A stretch of 44,732 nucleotides of DNA from Planctomycetota bacterium. Its GTDB lineage: Bacteria; Planctomycetota; UBA1135; GCA-002686595. The notes beneath the pieces are model-generated. The model was not told the origin of the DNA and did no database searches. It saw only the letters and a program-made list of their open reading frames with translations. Positions 35,089 to 42,319 of the stretch are shown one piece after another (position 1 is the first letter of the stretch; each line of letters begins with the position of its first letter). The stretch covers positions 1 through 44,732 of the forward strand of contig DRLC01000063.1 in the NCBI GenBank assembly GCA_011053145.1. The letters are read 5' to 3'. A program made the translations under genes and the position numbers.

Positions 35089-35607
35089 CTAGACGCGGTG
35101 CATGAAGCGGAAGACGCGCTCGTTCATCACGCGCACCGCGAGTTCGTCCGGGCGACCCATGCACTCGAGGCTCTCCTTGAAAGCGCCGAAGTCGCCGGCA
35201 TCGCCGAGCTGGACCGTGAGGATGATGTGGAAGAAGTCGTCGACCACCTTTTGGGAGACGTCGTGCACGTTGCCGCCGAGCTCGGCCACGGCCGCGGTGA
35301 TCTCCGCGAGGACGCCCGGGCGGTTGCGCCCCACGGCCGTGACGATCGCGGTGGAGGCCAGCTCGGGATTCTCCTCGGGCTCGGGCAGGTGCGGGAGCGA
35401 ACGCACCGCGCGCGCCGCGTCCGGACCGCGGTCGGGAGCGGGTTCGGTCCACACGTTGCCGTCGGTCGTTCGGATCGCGAGGCCGCGCGCCTCGGCCGCC
35501 TCGGCCGCCTGGGGCGTGACGACGGTGTTCGGCTCGACGACGAGGTCCCCGTCGGTGGACTCCGCGTGCCGGCGCACATCCTCGGCGGTCAGAAATCTTC
35601 GGTTCAT
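35089..35607 (-). CDS. ACT-domain protein with BMC-associated-like N-terminal extension
   Basis: A 172-residue protein. Residues about 86-172 (STAIVTAVGRNRPGVLAEIT, AVAELGGNVHDVSQKVVDDF, FHIILTVQLGD) match the UPF0237-type ACT protein that accompanies UPF0210. ACT domains bind small ligands, often amino acids. The first 50 residues (RFLTAEDVRRHAES, then LVVEPNTVVTPQAAEAAEAR, GLAIR) resemble the short 'LVVxPGxxVTPxAxExAxxxGI' unit found at the start of EutQ/EutT-type BMC proteins; this likeness is from memory. A Pro/Glu-rich linker joins the two. Standard UPF0237 proteins are only about 90 residues, so this is a fusion. It lies 18 bp downstream of the BMC-T gene and 12 bp upstream of UPF0210. 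Confidence 0.85.
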   Translation of the reverse strand: MNRRFLTAEDVRRHAESTDGDLVVEPNTVVTPQAAEAAEARGLAIRTTDGNVWTEPAPDRGPDAARAVRSLPHLPEPEENPELASTAIVTAVGRNRPGVLAEITAAVAELGGNVHDVSQKVVDDFFHIILTVQLGDAGDFGAFKESLECMGRPDELAVRVMNERVFRFMHRV

Positions 35608-35625
35608 CGGGAAGGGTCTCGCGCG

Positions 35626-36243
35626 CTAGAGATGACGGACGAGGTCGGGGTGCGGGCGCGGGATCACGACCTCGCGCTCGAGGTGGCCGCAACCAGAGGC
35701 CTTCTTGGCACCGGCCTGGATCGCCGAGCGCACATCGCTGACCTCCCCGGTGACCGAGAGGAAACTCTTGCCGCCGAGCCCGTTCGCGATGCGCAGGTCG
35801 AACAGATCGACGGTCGCCGTCTTGAGCGCGACGTCCGCGGCCTGGATCGCCGAAGCGACCGTGGCGGTTTCGATCACGCCGATCGCGTCGAGTTCGCCGT
35901 CGATCCTCCCACCGCGCCGCCGCAGTCCGCGCAGGACCTGGGGGTGGACCTGCTGGATGTGCAGGCGGTCGACGAGGTCGCAGCGCGCGACCTCCGCGGC
36001 GCGATCGAGCGCCGCGGCCACGTCCTGCACCGAGCCCGTGAACAGGCTGACGTACTTGCCGGGCTGAACCGGGGTCGAGAAGACCATCTCGACCGCGCCC
36101 TGCCAGAGGATCGCGTCCGCGACCTCCACGCCGCGCGCGACCGAGGAGAGCTCGACGAGCCCGATGCAGGGGGCGAGTTCACAGTCCTCGACGAGGACGG
36201 GGTTCATGTCGTTGGGGTTCGTCATCGCATCATTCGTCGTCAT
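35626..36243 (-). CDS. Tandem BMC-domain shell protein (BMC-T)
   Basis: A 205-residue trimeric shell protein with two BMC domains. Domain 1 is APCIGLVELSSVARGVEVAD then AILWQGAVEMVFSTPVQPGK and YVSLFTGSVQDVAAALDRAA. Domain 2 is DAIGVIETATVASAIQAADV then ALKTATVDLFDLRIANGLGG and KSFLSVTGEVSDVRSAIQAG. BMC-T trimers form pseudo-hexagonal facet tiles, some with gated central pores. The start is ambiguous: ATG 36243 (used) overlaps the upstream BMC-P gene by 14 bp, while ATG 36225 starts just after its TGA. Neither has a clear ribosome site, consistent with translational coupling. Confidence 0.94.
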   Translation of the reverse strand: MTTNDAMTNPNDMNPVLVEDCELAPCIGLVELSSVARGVEVADAILWQGAVEMVFSTPVQPGKYVSLFTGSVQDVAAALDRAAEVARCDLVDRLHIQQVHPQVLRGLRRRGGRIDGELDAIGVIETATVASAIQAADVALKTATVDLFDLRIANGLGGKSFLSVTGEVSDVRSAIQAGAKKASGCGHLEREVVIPRPHPDLVRHL

Positions 36244-36535
36244 GCGCCGTCTGTCCGACGCGCCTTCCTCCGAGGTCCATCCCGTCCACCACCGCGACGA
36301 TCGCCGACTGGAAGGCGATGTCGTGTCCCTTGCCGATCGCGTGGCGTGCGGCCCGTCCATAGACGACGAGCACGCGTTCGCCGGTGTCCGCGCCGATCGT
36401 GTCCACCGCGACGATCGTCTCCGCCGTCTCCGCGCCACCGAGGAGATACGGCTGCACGACGAGCAGACGCAGCCCGCCGAGGGTCTCCTCCTTGCGCGTC
36501 GCCCAGACCTGTCCGACCACCGTGCCCACTAGCAT
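36230..36535 (-). CDS. BMC pentameric vertex protein (EutN/CcmL family)
   Basis: A 101-residue BMC-P protein that caps the vertices of the shell. It begins MLVGTVVGQVWATRKEETLG, then LRLLVVQPYLLGG, TIVAVDTIGADTGERVLVVY and GRAARHA, and ends IVAVVDGMDLGG, the usual EutN/CcmL pattern. ATG 36535 is preceded by GAGGAG nine bases upstream. It is 13 bp downstream of a second BMC-P gene; two or three different pentamer paralogues are common in BMC loci. Confidence 0.94.
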   Translation of the reverse strand: MLVGTVVGQVWATRKEETLGGLRLLVVQPYLLGGAETAETIVAVDTIGADTGERVLVVYGRAARHAIGKGHDIAFQSAIVAVVDGMDLGGRRVGQTAHDDE

Positions 36536-36548
36536 CGTCCGTCGCTCC

Positions 36549-36869
36549 TCATCGTTGTTCCCCGGGGTCCGCTCCCCAGCTCCCGGGCGCACCCGGCACC
36601 TCGAGGTCGTCCACGATCCCGACCACCGCCGCCTCGAGGGCGATGTCCCCGTCCCCGCCCGTCGCGACGCGCGCGGCCTTGCCGAAGGCCACGATGACGC
36701 GCTCGCCGAGGTCGGCCCCCAGGGGATCGACCGCGACGACCGGACGCACCATGTCCGCCGCGCGACCGCCGGGGTCGTCGAGCGGATCGATCACGAGCAA
36801 GCGCCGACCCTCGAGATCACGGCTCTTGCGGGTCGCCCAGAGCTCCCCCACGACGCGTCCGACGAACAT
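36549..36869 (-). CDS. BMC pentameric vertex protein (EutN/CcmL family), second copy
   Basis: A 106-residue BMC-P protein starting MFVGRVVGELWATRKSRDLE, with RRLLVIDPLDDPGG, VVAVDPLGADLGERVIVAFG, KAARVATGGDGDIALEAAVV and GIVDDLEV. It is a clear paralogue of the following gene, with a different loop (GGRAADM) and a short Gly/Pro-rich tail. Its ATG immediately follows the upstream BMC-T-like stop codon (zero-base gap), which indicates tight coupling. Confidence 0.94.
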   Translation of the reverse strand: MFVGRVVGELWATRKSRDLEGRRLLVIDPLDDPGGRAADMVRPVVAVDPLGADLGERVIVAFGKAARVATGGDGDIALEAAVVGIVDDLEVPGAPGSWGADPGEQR

Positions 36870-37514
36870 CTAGTCCACCCCCCGGTTCGCGCGGCCCGTG
36901 ATCCGTTCGAGCGCGTGGTGCACGGCGTCGACGGCCGCATTGATCTCCGCGTCACCGCCCGCGAGCCGGAGGCGCCCCACAGCCCCGTTGTTCCCGAGCC
37001 CGACGATGCGCACCGGCGAAGCCTTCTCGGCCTCGTTCGCGGCAACGAGCACCCAGATCGCGGGGTTCACCTCGAGGGTGTAGAGCGTGTCGCCGCCGAG
37101 GACCAGCATCCCCGCCCGGGTGCGATTGATCAGCATCGCTTGGTGGTGGTCGATCTTGCGGATGATCTCATCGGTGAGGAGGTGCGGCAGGAGGCCGTCG
37201 TCGGACTCGACCCCCGCGGCGGCGAGCATCCTGCGTCCGGCCTCGCGCACTTGCCCCTGATCGGGGCCGTGCACCTCGAGGGTTCCGTAGGAGCGCTCGG
37301 TGAGGAGCGCGCCGGGTTTCACCTCGCAGCTCTTCAGCGCCACGTCCATGAGCCGGTTCACGACGATGCCCGGGCGCACCTCGAGCCAGAACGCGCTCTC
37401 CCCCGCGACCGGGAAGTAGCCGTCCGAATTCGCGGCGACGGTGGCCGCGAACTGCGGCTGCATGCTGTCGATGCAGAGCGCGCCGCGCAGCTCGATGGCG
37501 AAGGTATCCGACAC
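36870..37514 (-). CDS. Divergent tandem BMC-domain protein (EutL/BMC-T-like)
   Basis: A 214-residue protein that I read as two diverged BMC domains. Near residues 39-102, ESAFWLEVRPGIVVNRLMDV followed by ALKSCEVKPGALLTERSYGT and LEVHGPDQGQVREAGRRMLA aligns with the BMC pattern of '[25 protein letters not shown]...GxVxGDVxAVxxAxxA'. Near residues 140-205, TLYTLEVNPAIWVLVAANEA then EKASPVRIVGLGNNGAVGRL and RLAGGDAEINAAVDAVHHAL does the same. The length is close to EutL. The N-terminal 38 residues (RGALCIDSMQPQFAATVAAN) are not typical. The assignment is by eye but the operon position, between BMC-H and BMC-P genes, supports it. ATG 37514 gives the full domain. Confidence 0.72.
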   Translation of the reverse strand: MSDTFAIELRGALCIDSMQPQFAATVAANSDGYFPVAGESAFWLEVRPGIVVNRLMDVALKSCEVKPGALLTERSYGTLEVHGPDQGQVREAGRRMLAAAGVESDDGLLPHLLTDEIIRKIDHHQAMLINRTRAGMLVLGGDTLYTLEVNPAIWVLVAANEAEKASPVRIVGLGNNGAVGRLRLAGGDAEINAAVDAVHHALERITGRANRGVD

Positions 37515-37527
37515 GGGTCGGGGCGTC

Positions 37528-37824
37528 CTACTCGGGGATGTCCGGGAGGAAACCCTCGAGGTCCACCGCCGGGCGCGGAATGACGTGCACCGAGAGGAGC
37601 TCGCCCACGCGCTTGGCCGCGGCGGCGCCGGCGTCGGTGGCGGCCTTCACGGCTCCCACCTCACCGCGCACCATCACGGTGACGAGGCCGCCACCGGAGA
37701 TCTCCTTCCCGAGGAGCGTCACCTTCGCGGCCTTGCACATCGCGTCGGCGGCCTCGATGGCACCGACCATTCCCTTGGTTTCGATCAGCCCGAGGGCGAT
37801 CAGACTTGCGTCGACTTCGGCCAT
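37528..37824 (-). CDS. BMC hexameric shell protein (BMC-H)
   Basis: A 98-residue single-BMC-domain protein: [60 protein letters not shown], then [14 protein letters not shown]. Hexamers tile the shell facets; the pore loop is likely ISGGG, small and uncharged. The C-terminus [13 protein letters not shown] is acidic and differs from that of the other BMC-H. It lies 46 bp after the aldehyde dehydrogenase and 13 bp before the divergent BMC-T gene. Confidence 0.97.
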   Translation of the reverse strand: MAEVDASLIALGLIETKGMVGAIEAADAMCKAAKVTLLGKEISGGGLVTVMVRGEVGAVKAATDAGAAAAKRVGELLSVHVIPRPAVDLEGFLPDIPE

Positions 37825-37870
37825 GGCTCTTGGGTCTCGCTCGTTCGTCTAAGAGGTGGGTGGACGAGGG

Positions 37871-39721
37871 TCAGGCCGTGCAGGCGCTGGTCCTCGCGTC
37901 GTGGTGCGGGCACCCCTTGCAGGGGCCCATGGGGCAGCCGGAACCGGCGTGCGCCAGGATGTCTTGGATCTCGCCGGGCCGAAGGGCCATGCCCGCGAAG
38001 GGGCCGGCGCTCTTCTCGGCGGGCTTGGGAGCGGGGGCCGCGGGGGGAGCGGCGCGGGGCACGGGGCGCGGGGCCGCGTGTTGCGGCGTCTTCGCTCCGC
38101 CCTGGGGCGTGGTGAAGCGCGGGGCGCGGCGCGGCGTACGCGCGGGGGTGAGCGTCGCGTCGCTCGGCGGGTTCCCGCGCCAGTTGCTCGTCGCGGATTC
38201 CGTGTCCTCGGGACCAGCGGGCGCAGCCGGGCTCTTCGCGCTCGCACGCGGGGATGCGGCGGGGACCCGATCGGAAAGCGCGGGATCCCCGACGAGGCCC
38301 GAGCCGCGCGGCGCCTCGTCCCCGGTGTAGCGGGCGGCCCGCGCGAGGTCGGCGCGGTAGCGCTCGTCCCAGTCCTCGGTCACGACGCCCACGCGCTTCA
38401 CATGGATCAAGTGGCGCGCGGTGATGTTGTCCGAGGTGATGTTTCCCGCGTGCGGACCGCAGCCGAGGCTGAAGGCCGGCATCAGCCCGGTGCTGTAGCC
38501 GACCGCGCCCTGGGACGTCGGGCCGTTGACGATGATGCGGCTCGCGGGCTTCTCGAGGAACCACGCATCGAGCACGCGCTGGTCGGTGGCCCAGAGCCCG
38601 ATCGTGTGCCCGAGCCCGCCGTAGTTCAGGATCTCGAGCGAGCGCTCGCAGCCCGCCTCCCATCCCTCTTCGACGTGCACCGAGAGCACCGGGCACAGGA
38701 TTTCGCCCGAGAGCGGATACTCGCGGCCGACCCCTGCCTGGTGCGCGAGCAGCACCGTCGTCTCACGCGGAACCTCGAAGCCCGCTCCCGCGGCGATCTT
38801 CCAGGGATCCTGGCCGACGACCTCCGCGCGCATCGCGCCGTTGCGGGTGCAATAGGCCCCGAGCAGCGCGGCCTCTCGGTCGTCGCACAGGTGCGCGCCA
38901 CGCCGCGCCATCTGCGCGAGGAACGCGTCCGCGATCGGCCGGTCGAGCACGAGCGCCTGCTCCGAACAGCACAGCGTCGCGTTGTCGAAGCTCTGGCTCG
39001 CGACGATCCACTTCGCCGCGCTCTCCACGCTCGCGGAGCGATCGATCCAAACCGGCACGTTGCCGGGTCCCACACCGTAGGCGGGCTTGCCAGAGCTGTA
39101 GGCCGAACGCACGAGCCCCGAGCCCCCGGTGGCGAGGATCAGCGCCACCTTGCGGTGCCGCATCAGCGCCGAGGTGGATTCGATCGTCGGGTTCGAGAGC
39201 GCGATCACGAGGTCGGCCGGCCCTCCCGCTCGCTCGATCGCGCGGCGCAACACCTCGGCGGTCTCGGCGATGCAGCGGCGCGAGCGCGGATGCGGGCTGA
39301 TGACGATCGCGTTGCGGCCCTTGAGCGCGATCAGTGCGTTGTTCAGAACCGTCGAGGTGGGGTTCGTGGTCGGGATGACCGCGGCGATCACCCCCGAAGG
39401 CGCTCCGATCTCGATCACGCCGTCCCGCGGGTTCGAACGCAGGATCCCGACCGTGCGCTCGTCGCGGATCGAGTTCCACGTGCCCTCCGAGCCGAAGAGG
39501 TTCTTCAGCACCTTGTAGTGCACCCGCCCGATGCCCGTCTCCTCGACCGCCAGGCGGGCGAGGTCGTGGGACGCGCGGGCGCCGGCCTGGGCCATCGTCG
39601 CGCAGACGCGGTCGGTCTCCTCCTGGGACCAATGCGCGGCCTGCGCCTGGGCGAGGGCGGCGCGTTCGACGGCGTCGCGCACCTCCTGGAGGGCGGCGAG
39701 ATCGGGATCGAGGGTGGACAC
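37871..39721 (-). CDS. BMC CoA-acylating aldehyde dehydrogenase with Cys-rich C-terminal tail
   Basis: A 616-residue PduP/EutE-type enzyme, predicted to oxidise an aldehyde to its acyl-CoA with NAD+ and CoA inside the compartment. The core (residues 1-465) has PSGVIAAVIPTTNPTSTVLN, ATGGSGLVRSAYSSGKPAYG, VGPGNVPVWID and the catalytic loop SFDNATLCCSEQALVLD (probable nucleophile Cys251). Residues 470-572 are a Pro/Ala-rich linker. The end has an amphipathic helix, FAGMALRPGEIQDILAHAGS, typical of an encapsulation peptide, followed by a Cys cluster (Cys596, 601, 604, 614 and His606-His607) in SGCPMGPCKGCPHHD. No alcohol dehydrogenase or phosphotransacylase is encoded nearby, so cofactor recycling is unexplained. 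It is the only recognised enzyme of known reaction in the operon. Confidence 0.95.
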   Translation of the reverse strand: MSTLDPDLAALQEVRDAVERAALAQAQAAHWSQEETDRVCATMAQAGARASHDLARLAVEETGIGRVHYKVLKNLFGSEGTWNSIRDERTVGILRSNPRDGVIEIGAPSGVIAAVIPTTNPTSTVLNNALIALKGRNAIVISPHPRSRRCIAETAEVLRRAIERAGGPADLVIALSNPTIESTSALMRHRKVALILATGGSGLVRSAYSSGKPAYGVGPGNVPVWIDRSASVESAAKWIVASQSFDNATLCCSEQALVLDRPIADAFLAQMARRGAHLCDDREAALLGAYCTRNGAMRAEVVGQDPWKIAAGAGFEVPRETTVLLAHQAGVGREYPLSGEILCPVLSVHVEEGWEAGCERSLEILNYGGLGHTIGLWATDQRVLDAWFLEKPASRIIVNGPTSQGAVGYSTGLMPAFSLGCGPHAGNITSDNITARHLIHVKRVGVVTEDWDERYRADLARAARYTGDEAPRGSGLVGDPALSDRVPAASPRASAKSPAAPAGPEDTESATSNWRGNPPSDATLTPARTPRRAPRFTTPQGGAKTPQHAAPRPVPRAAPPAAPAPKPAEKSAGPFAGMALRPGEIQDILAHAGSGCPMGPCKGCPHHDARTSACTA

Positions 39722-39770
39722 GGGGAAGAGGAGCGAAGCCCTGTGCGGGCGACGCTGTCAGGGCGGTCCG

Positions 39771-40067
39771 TCAGGAACCCTGCGGCGCCTTCATCGGCGG
39801 CAGGAGGCGTTCCACGACCTGGTCGTGGGGGCGCGGAATCACGTGCACGCTGACGAGTTCGCCGACGCGGCGGGCGGCGGCTGCGCCGGCATCGGTCGCG
39901 GCCTTGACGGCCCCGACCTCACCGCAGACGTACATCGTGACGAGGCCGGCGGTGGCCTTTTCCTTGCCGAACAGGTCGACCTTGGCGGCCTTGACCATCG
40001 CGTCGGCGGCTTCGATGGATCCGACGAGACCGCGGGTCTCGATCATCCCTAGCGCTCGCTTTTGCAC
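39771..40067 (-). CDS. BMC hexameric shell protein (BMC-H), first gene of operon
   Basis: A 98-residue [64 protein letters not shown] and [14 protein letters not shown]. The pore segment EKATAGL differs from the ISGGG of the second BMC-H, so the two hexamers probably pass different molecules. A Cys (MYVCGE) sits in the strand after the pore. The start is GTG at 40067 with GAGGA six bases upstream. It is the most upstream gene of the nine-gene BMC operon. Confidence 0.95.
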   Translation of the reverse strand: MQKRALGMIETRGLVGSIEAADAMVKAAKVDLFGKEKATAGLVTMYVCGEVGAVKAATDAGAAAARRVGELVSVHVIPRPHDQVVERLLPPMKAPQGS

Positions 40068-40303
40068 AGGGGTCCTCGCTGGGAAATGGGGACGAGAAGG
40101 AGGGGAAAGAGGCGGGGAGTGTAGCGCCGCTCCGGCCCAAATCCATCGGGGGCCTCACCGCATGGCCCGTTGCAGGCCAATTGCTGGAAAGCTGGAGGAC
40201 AGATAGGGGGCGCGAAACCCCGCTTTCCCCGGAGCCGGCAGCGGTCGATGGTGGCGGAATCCGGTCCGCCCCGTAGGATGGAAGAACCCAGGAGACATGC
40301 CGA
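40068..40303. other. Divergent intergenic region of BMC operon and amidohydrolase
   Basis: This 236-bp region must hold both promoters. On the minus strand a TACACT hexamer lies near 40120, about 50 bp upstream of the BMC-H GTG, but without a good -35 box. Several GC-rich inverted repeats occur (around 40206-40230, GGGGGCGCGAAACCCCGC). I see no known riboswitch, no adenosylcobalamin element and no obvious operator. No BMC-type regulator gene is adjacent. Confidence 0.3.
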
Positions 40304-41800
40304 TTGGAGTCCAAGCGACCCAGACCCAGGACCGCCTTCCGCGCTGTGCTCCTCGCCCTGCCCCTCTCGATCGGCTCCCTTGCCACCTCGGCCCGCCCCG
40401 CGGGCCCGTCGCCCGAGCGCGCGCCGGTGAGGAGTGCTTCTTCCGTTGGAGAAGGGACCGGCGATCGCGCCGCTCGCTCCTCCTGTGACCTCGTCCTGGT
40501 CGGCCAGGTCTTCACGGGCGATCCGAACGTCCCCTGGAGCAGCGTCGTGGCGGTGCGCGAAGGTCGCATCGCGTACCTCGGGAACACCTCCAACCTCTCC
40601 CGCCTCGTCGGTCGGCACACGCGGGTGATCCGCGCGCGCGCGGGAACGATCCTGGCAGGCTTCCGCGATGCCCACCTCCACCTCGGGACCGGACTCCTCG
40701 GGAGCGGGGTCGTGGATCTGCGCGGAGCCGAGTCGGAAGCGGCGATCGCGGACCGGGTGCGGACCCACCTCGCCCAGCACCCCGGTCTTGACCCGGTGCT
40801 CGGCTTCGGGTGGCGGCTCGATGACCTCGGGGTGGGGCGTAGCGAGCGCCTCGATGGAATCACGCTCGAACGGGAACTCTTCCTCCTCGGACGAAGCCCG
40901 TTCGCGCTCTGGGCCAACCCGCGCGCGATCGACGCCGCGAGGATCGAAGAGCGCTTCCCGGTGGGAGCGGATCCCGCCGGGACGTGGATCGTCCGGGACG
41001 ACGCGGGCAAGCCGAGCGGAATCTTCCTCGGGACCGATTTCGCCGACCTCTTCCCCCATCTCCCCGTGCCCGATGCCCAGGCGCAGCGCGCCGCGCTCAC
41101 GCGGGAACTGGGAGAGCTCTCACGCCATGGAATCACCGCTGTTCGCGGGCCCCTCTCCGCATCCTGCGCGGAACTCCTCGAGGCCCTGAGGGAGCGCGGC
41201 GACCTGCACGTGCGCGTGGAGGCCGAGGCGCTCCGCGAGAACTCTCCCCTCCAGGCCCTCGGGGACGATCCGCGCCTCGTGGCGATCTTGGAAGCGCACT
41301 TCGATCGCACCGGCCGGCGCGTGACCACCACGGTCGAAGCCTCCCACCGCGTTGCCGCCGCACCGCAGCGCTCCCTCCTGCTCTCCGCGACCGAAACCGT
41401 CCCCCGCGACACGCGACGCCTCGCGCGCCCGGCCTTGCTCCTCGACGCCTGTTGGCGGAACACGACCTTCCTCGGGACCGCGTGCGGCCTCTCCGCCGAC
41501 CTGCTGCGCCTCCCGCTGCGCCGCTTCGAGGAAGCCGGCAACCGACTCGAGTTCGGCAGCGACTACCCCCTCGCCCCCCTCGACCCCCTGCTCGCGGTCG
41601 ACGTCGCGATGCACCACGCCGACGAGCCGCTGACCCTCGAGGAAGCCCTCCGCGCGGCCACCGGCGCCGTGCTCACGGTCGGCGCCCCCGCGGACCTGGT
41701 CGTCCTCGACCGCAACATCTCCGCCTTCGCCGACGCCGACCTCTCCCGCGTCGGCGTCCAGATGACGATCGTGGGCGGCAAGGTCGTGTTCGAGCGTTAG
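40304..41800 (+). CDS. Secreted amidohydrolase family 3 (YtcJ-like) protein, atypical
   Basis: A 498-residue amidohydrolase with a probable signal peptide (AFRAVLLALPLSIGSLATSA). The composite beta domain (LVLVGQVFTGDPNVPWSSVV, VREGRIAYLG) and the metal motif FRDAHLHLGTG (His124, His126) match YtcJ-type Amidohydro_3 proteins. The C-terminus has the LEFGSDYPLAPLDPLLAVDV block and LTVGAPADLVVLDRN. The central part, where relatives carry the other metal-binding histidines, appears shortened or degenerate (VPRDTRRLARPALLLDACWR), so activity is doubtful. The start is TTG 40304, nine bases after GGAG; a nearby ATG at 40297 is out of frame. It is divergent from the BMC operon. Neighbours downstream are unrelated. 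Confidence 0.8.
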   Translation: MESKRPRPRTAFRAVLLALPLSIGSLATSARPAGPSPERAPVRSASSVGEGTGDRAARSSCDLVLVGQVFTGDPNVPWSSVVAVREGRIAYLGNTSNLSRLVGRHTRVIRARAGTILAGFRDAHLHLGTGLLGSGVVDLRGAESEAAIADRVRTHLAQHPGLDPVLGFGWRLDDLGVGRSERLDGITLERELFLLGRSPFALWANPRAIDAARIEERFPVGADPAGTWIVRDDAGKPSGIFLGTDFADLFPHLPVPDAQAQRAALTRELGELSRHGITAVRGPLSASCAELLEALRERGDLHVRVEAEALRENSPLQALGDDPRLVAILEAHFDRTGRRVTTTVEASHRVAAAPQRSLLLSATETVPRDTRRLARPALLLDACWRNTTFLGTACGLSADLLRLPLRRFEEAGNRLEFGSDYPLAPLDPLLAVDVAMHHADEPLTLEEALRAATGAVLTVGAPADLVVLDRNISAFADADLSRVGVQMTIVGGKVVFER

Positions 41801-41818
41801 AGACGTGTACGCCGAATC

Positions 41819-41844
41819 CAGTTCGTTGCGGACGCAACGAATTG
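41819..41844. promoter_or_regulatory. Palindromic operator upstream of MarR gene
   Basis: An 11-bp inverted repeat with one mismatch and a 4-bp spacer, CAGTTCGTTGC-GGAC-GCAACGAATTG. It ends 16 bp before the ATG of the MarR-family gene, the usual place for an autoregulatory site. The GTTGC/GCAAC core is typical in form of MarR dimer sites. A promoter probably overlaps it. Confidence 0.7.
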
Positions 41845-41860
41845 TCCCTAGGCTTCCGCG

Positions 41861-42319
41861 ATGCCCGATCAGACGGAACGCCTTCGCTCCGCGACGCACC
41901 TCTTCCTGCGATCCTTCGGGGTCCTCGACGCGGCCCGGACCCCCTGCGGCCAGCCCCTCGCACTGTCGGAGGCCCACGCGCTCTTGCACCTCCTCGACTG
42001 CAAGGCGGAGCGCGCCGCCCCGACGGTGACCGAACTCGCGCGGGTGCTCTGCATCGACAAGAGCAATGCCACACGCCTCTGCCAGCGCATGCTCCGCTCG
42101 GGACACCTCACGCTGCGCCCCTGCCCCCAGGACGGGCGCGCGAAACGCATCTCGTTGACGGCGAAGGGCACGCGACTCGCGCGGAGCGTTTCCGAGTCCA
42201 GCCGCAAGCGATTCCAGACCCTCCTCTCGGGGATCCCACGCAAGAAGCGCGCCCAGGTCCTCGAGTCCTTGCACCTCCTGAACGAGAGCCTCCTCGGATG
42301 CACACTCCCCACGCCCTAG
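41861..42319 (+). CDS. MarR-family transcriptional regulator
   Basis: A 152-residue winged-helix repressor. The DNA-binding part reads PTVTELARVLCIDKSNATRL then CQRMLRSGHLTLRPCPQDGR and AKRISLTAKG, the standard MarR recognition helix and wing, flanked by N- and C-terminal dimerisation helices. MarR proteins respond to phenolic compounds, oxidants or metals. The only start with good family fit is ATG 41861, which has no strong ribosome site. A palindrome directly upstream suggests autorepression. The next gene overlaps by 22 bp, so the pair is one operon. Two Cys (PCGQ, LCIDK) near the DNA-binding domain could be redox-sensing; this is speculation. Confidence 0.92.
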   Translation: MPDQTERLRSATHLFLRSFGVLDAARTPCGQPLALSEAHALLHLLDCKAERAAPTVTELARVLCIDKSNATRLCQRMLRSGHLTLRPCPQDGRAKRISLTAKGTRLARSVSESSRKRFQTLLSGIPRKKRAQVLESLHLLNESLLGCTLPTP

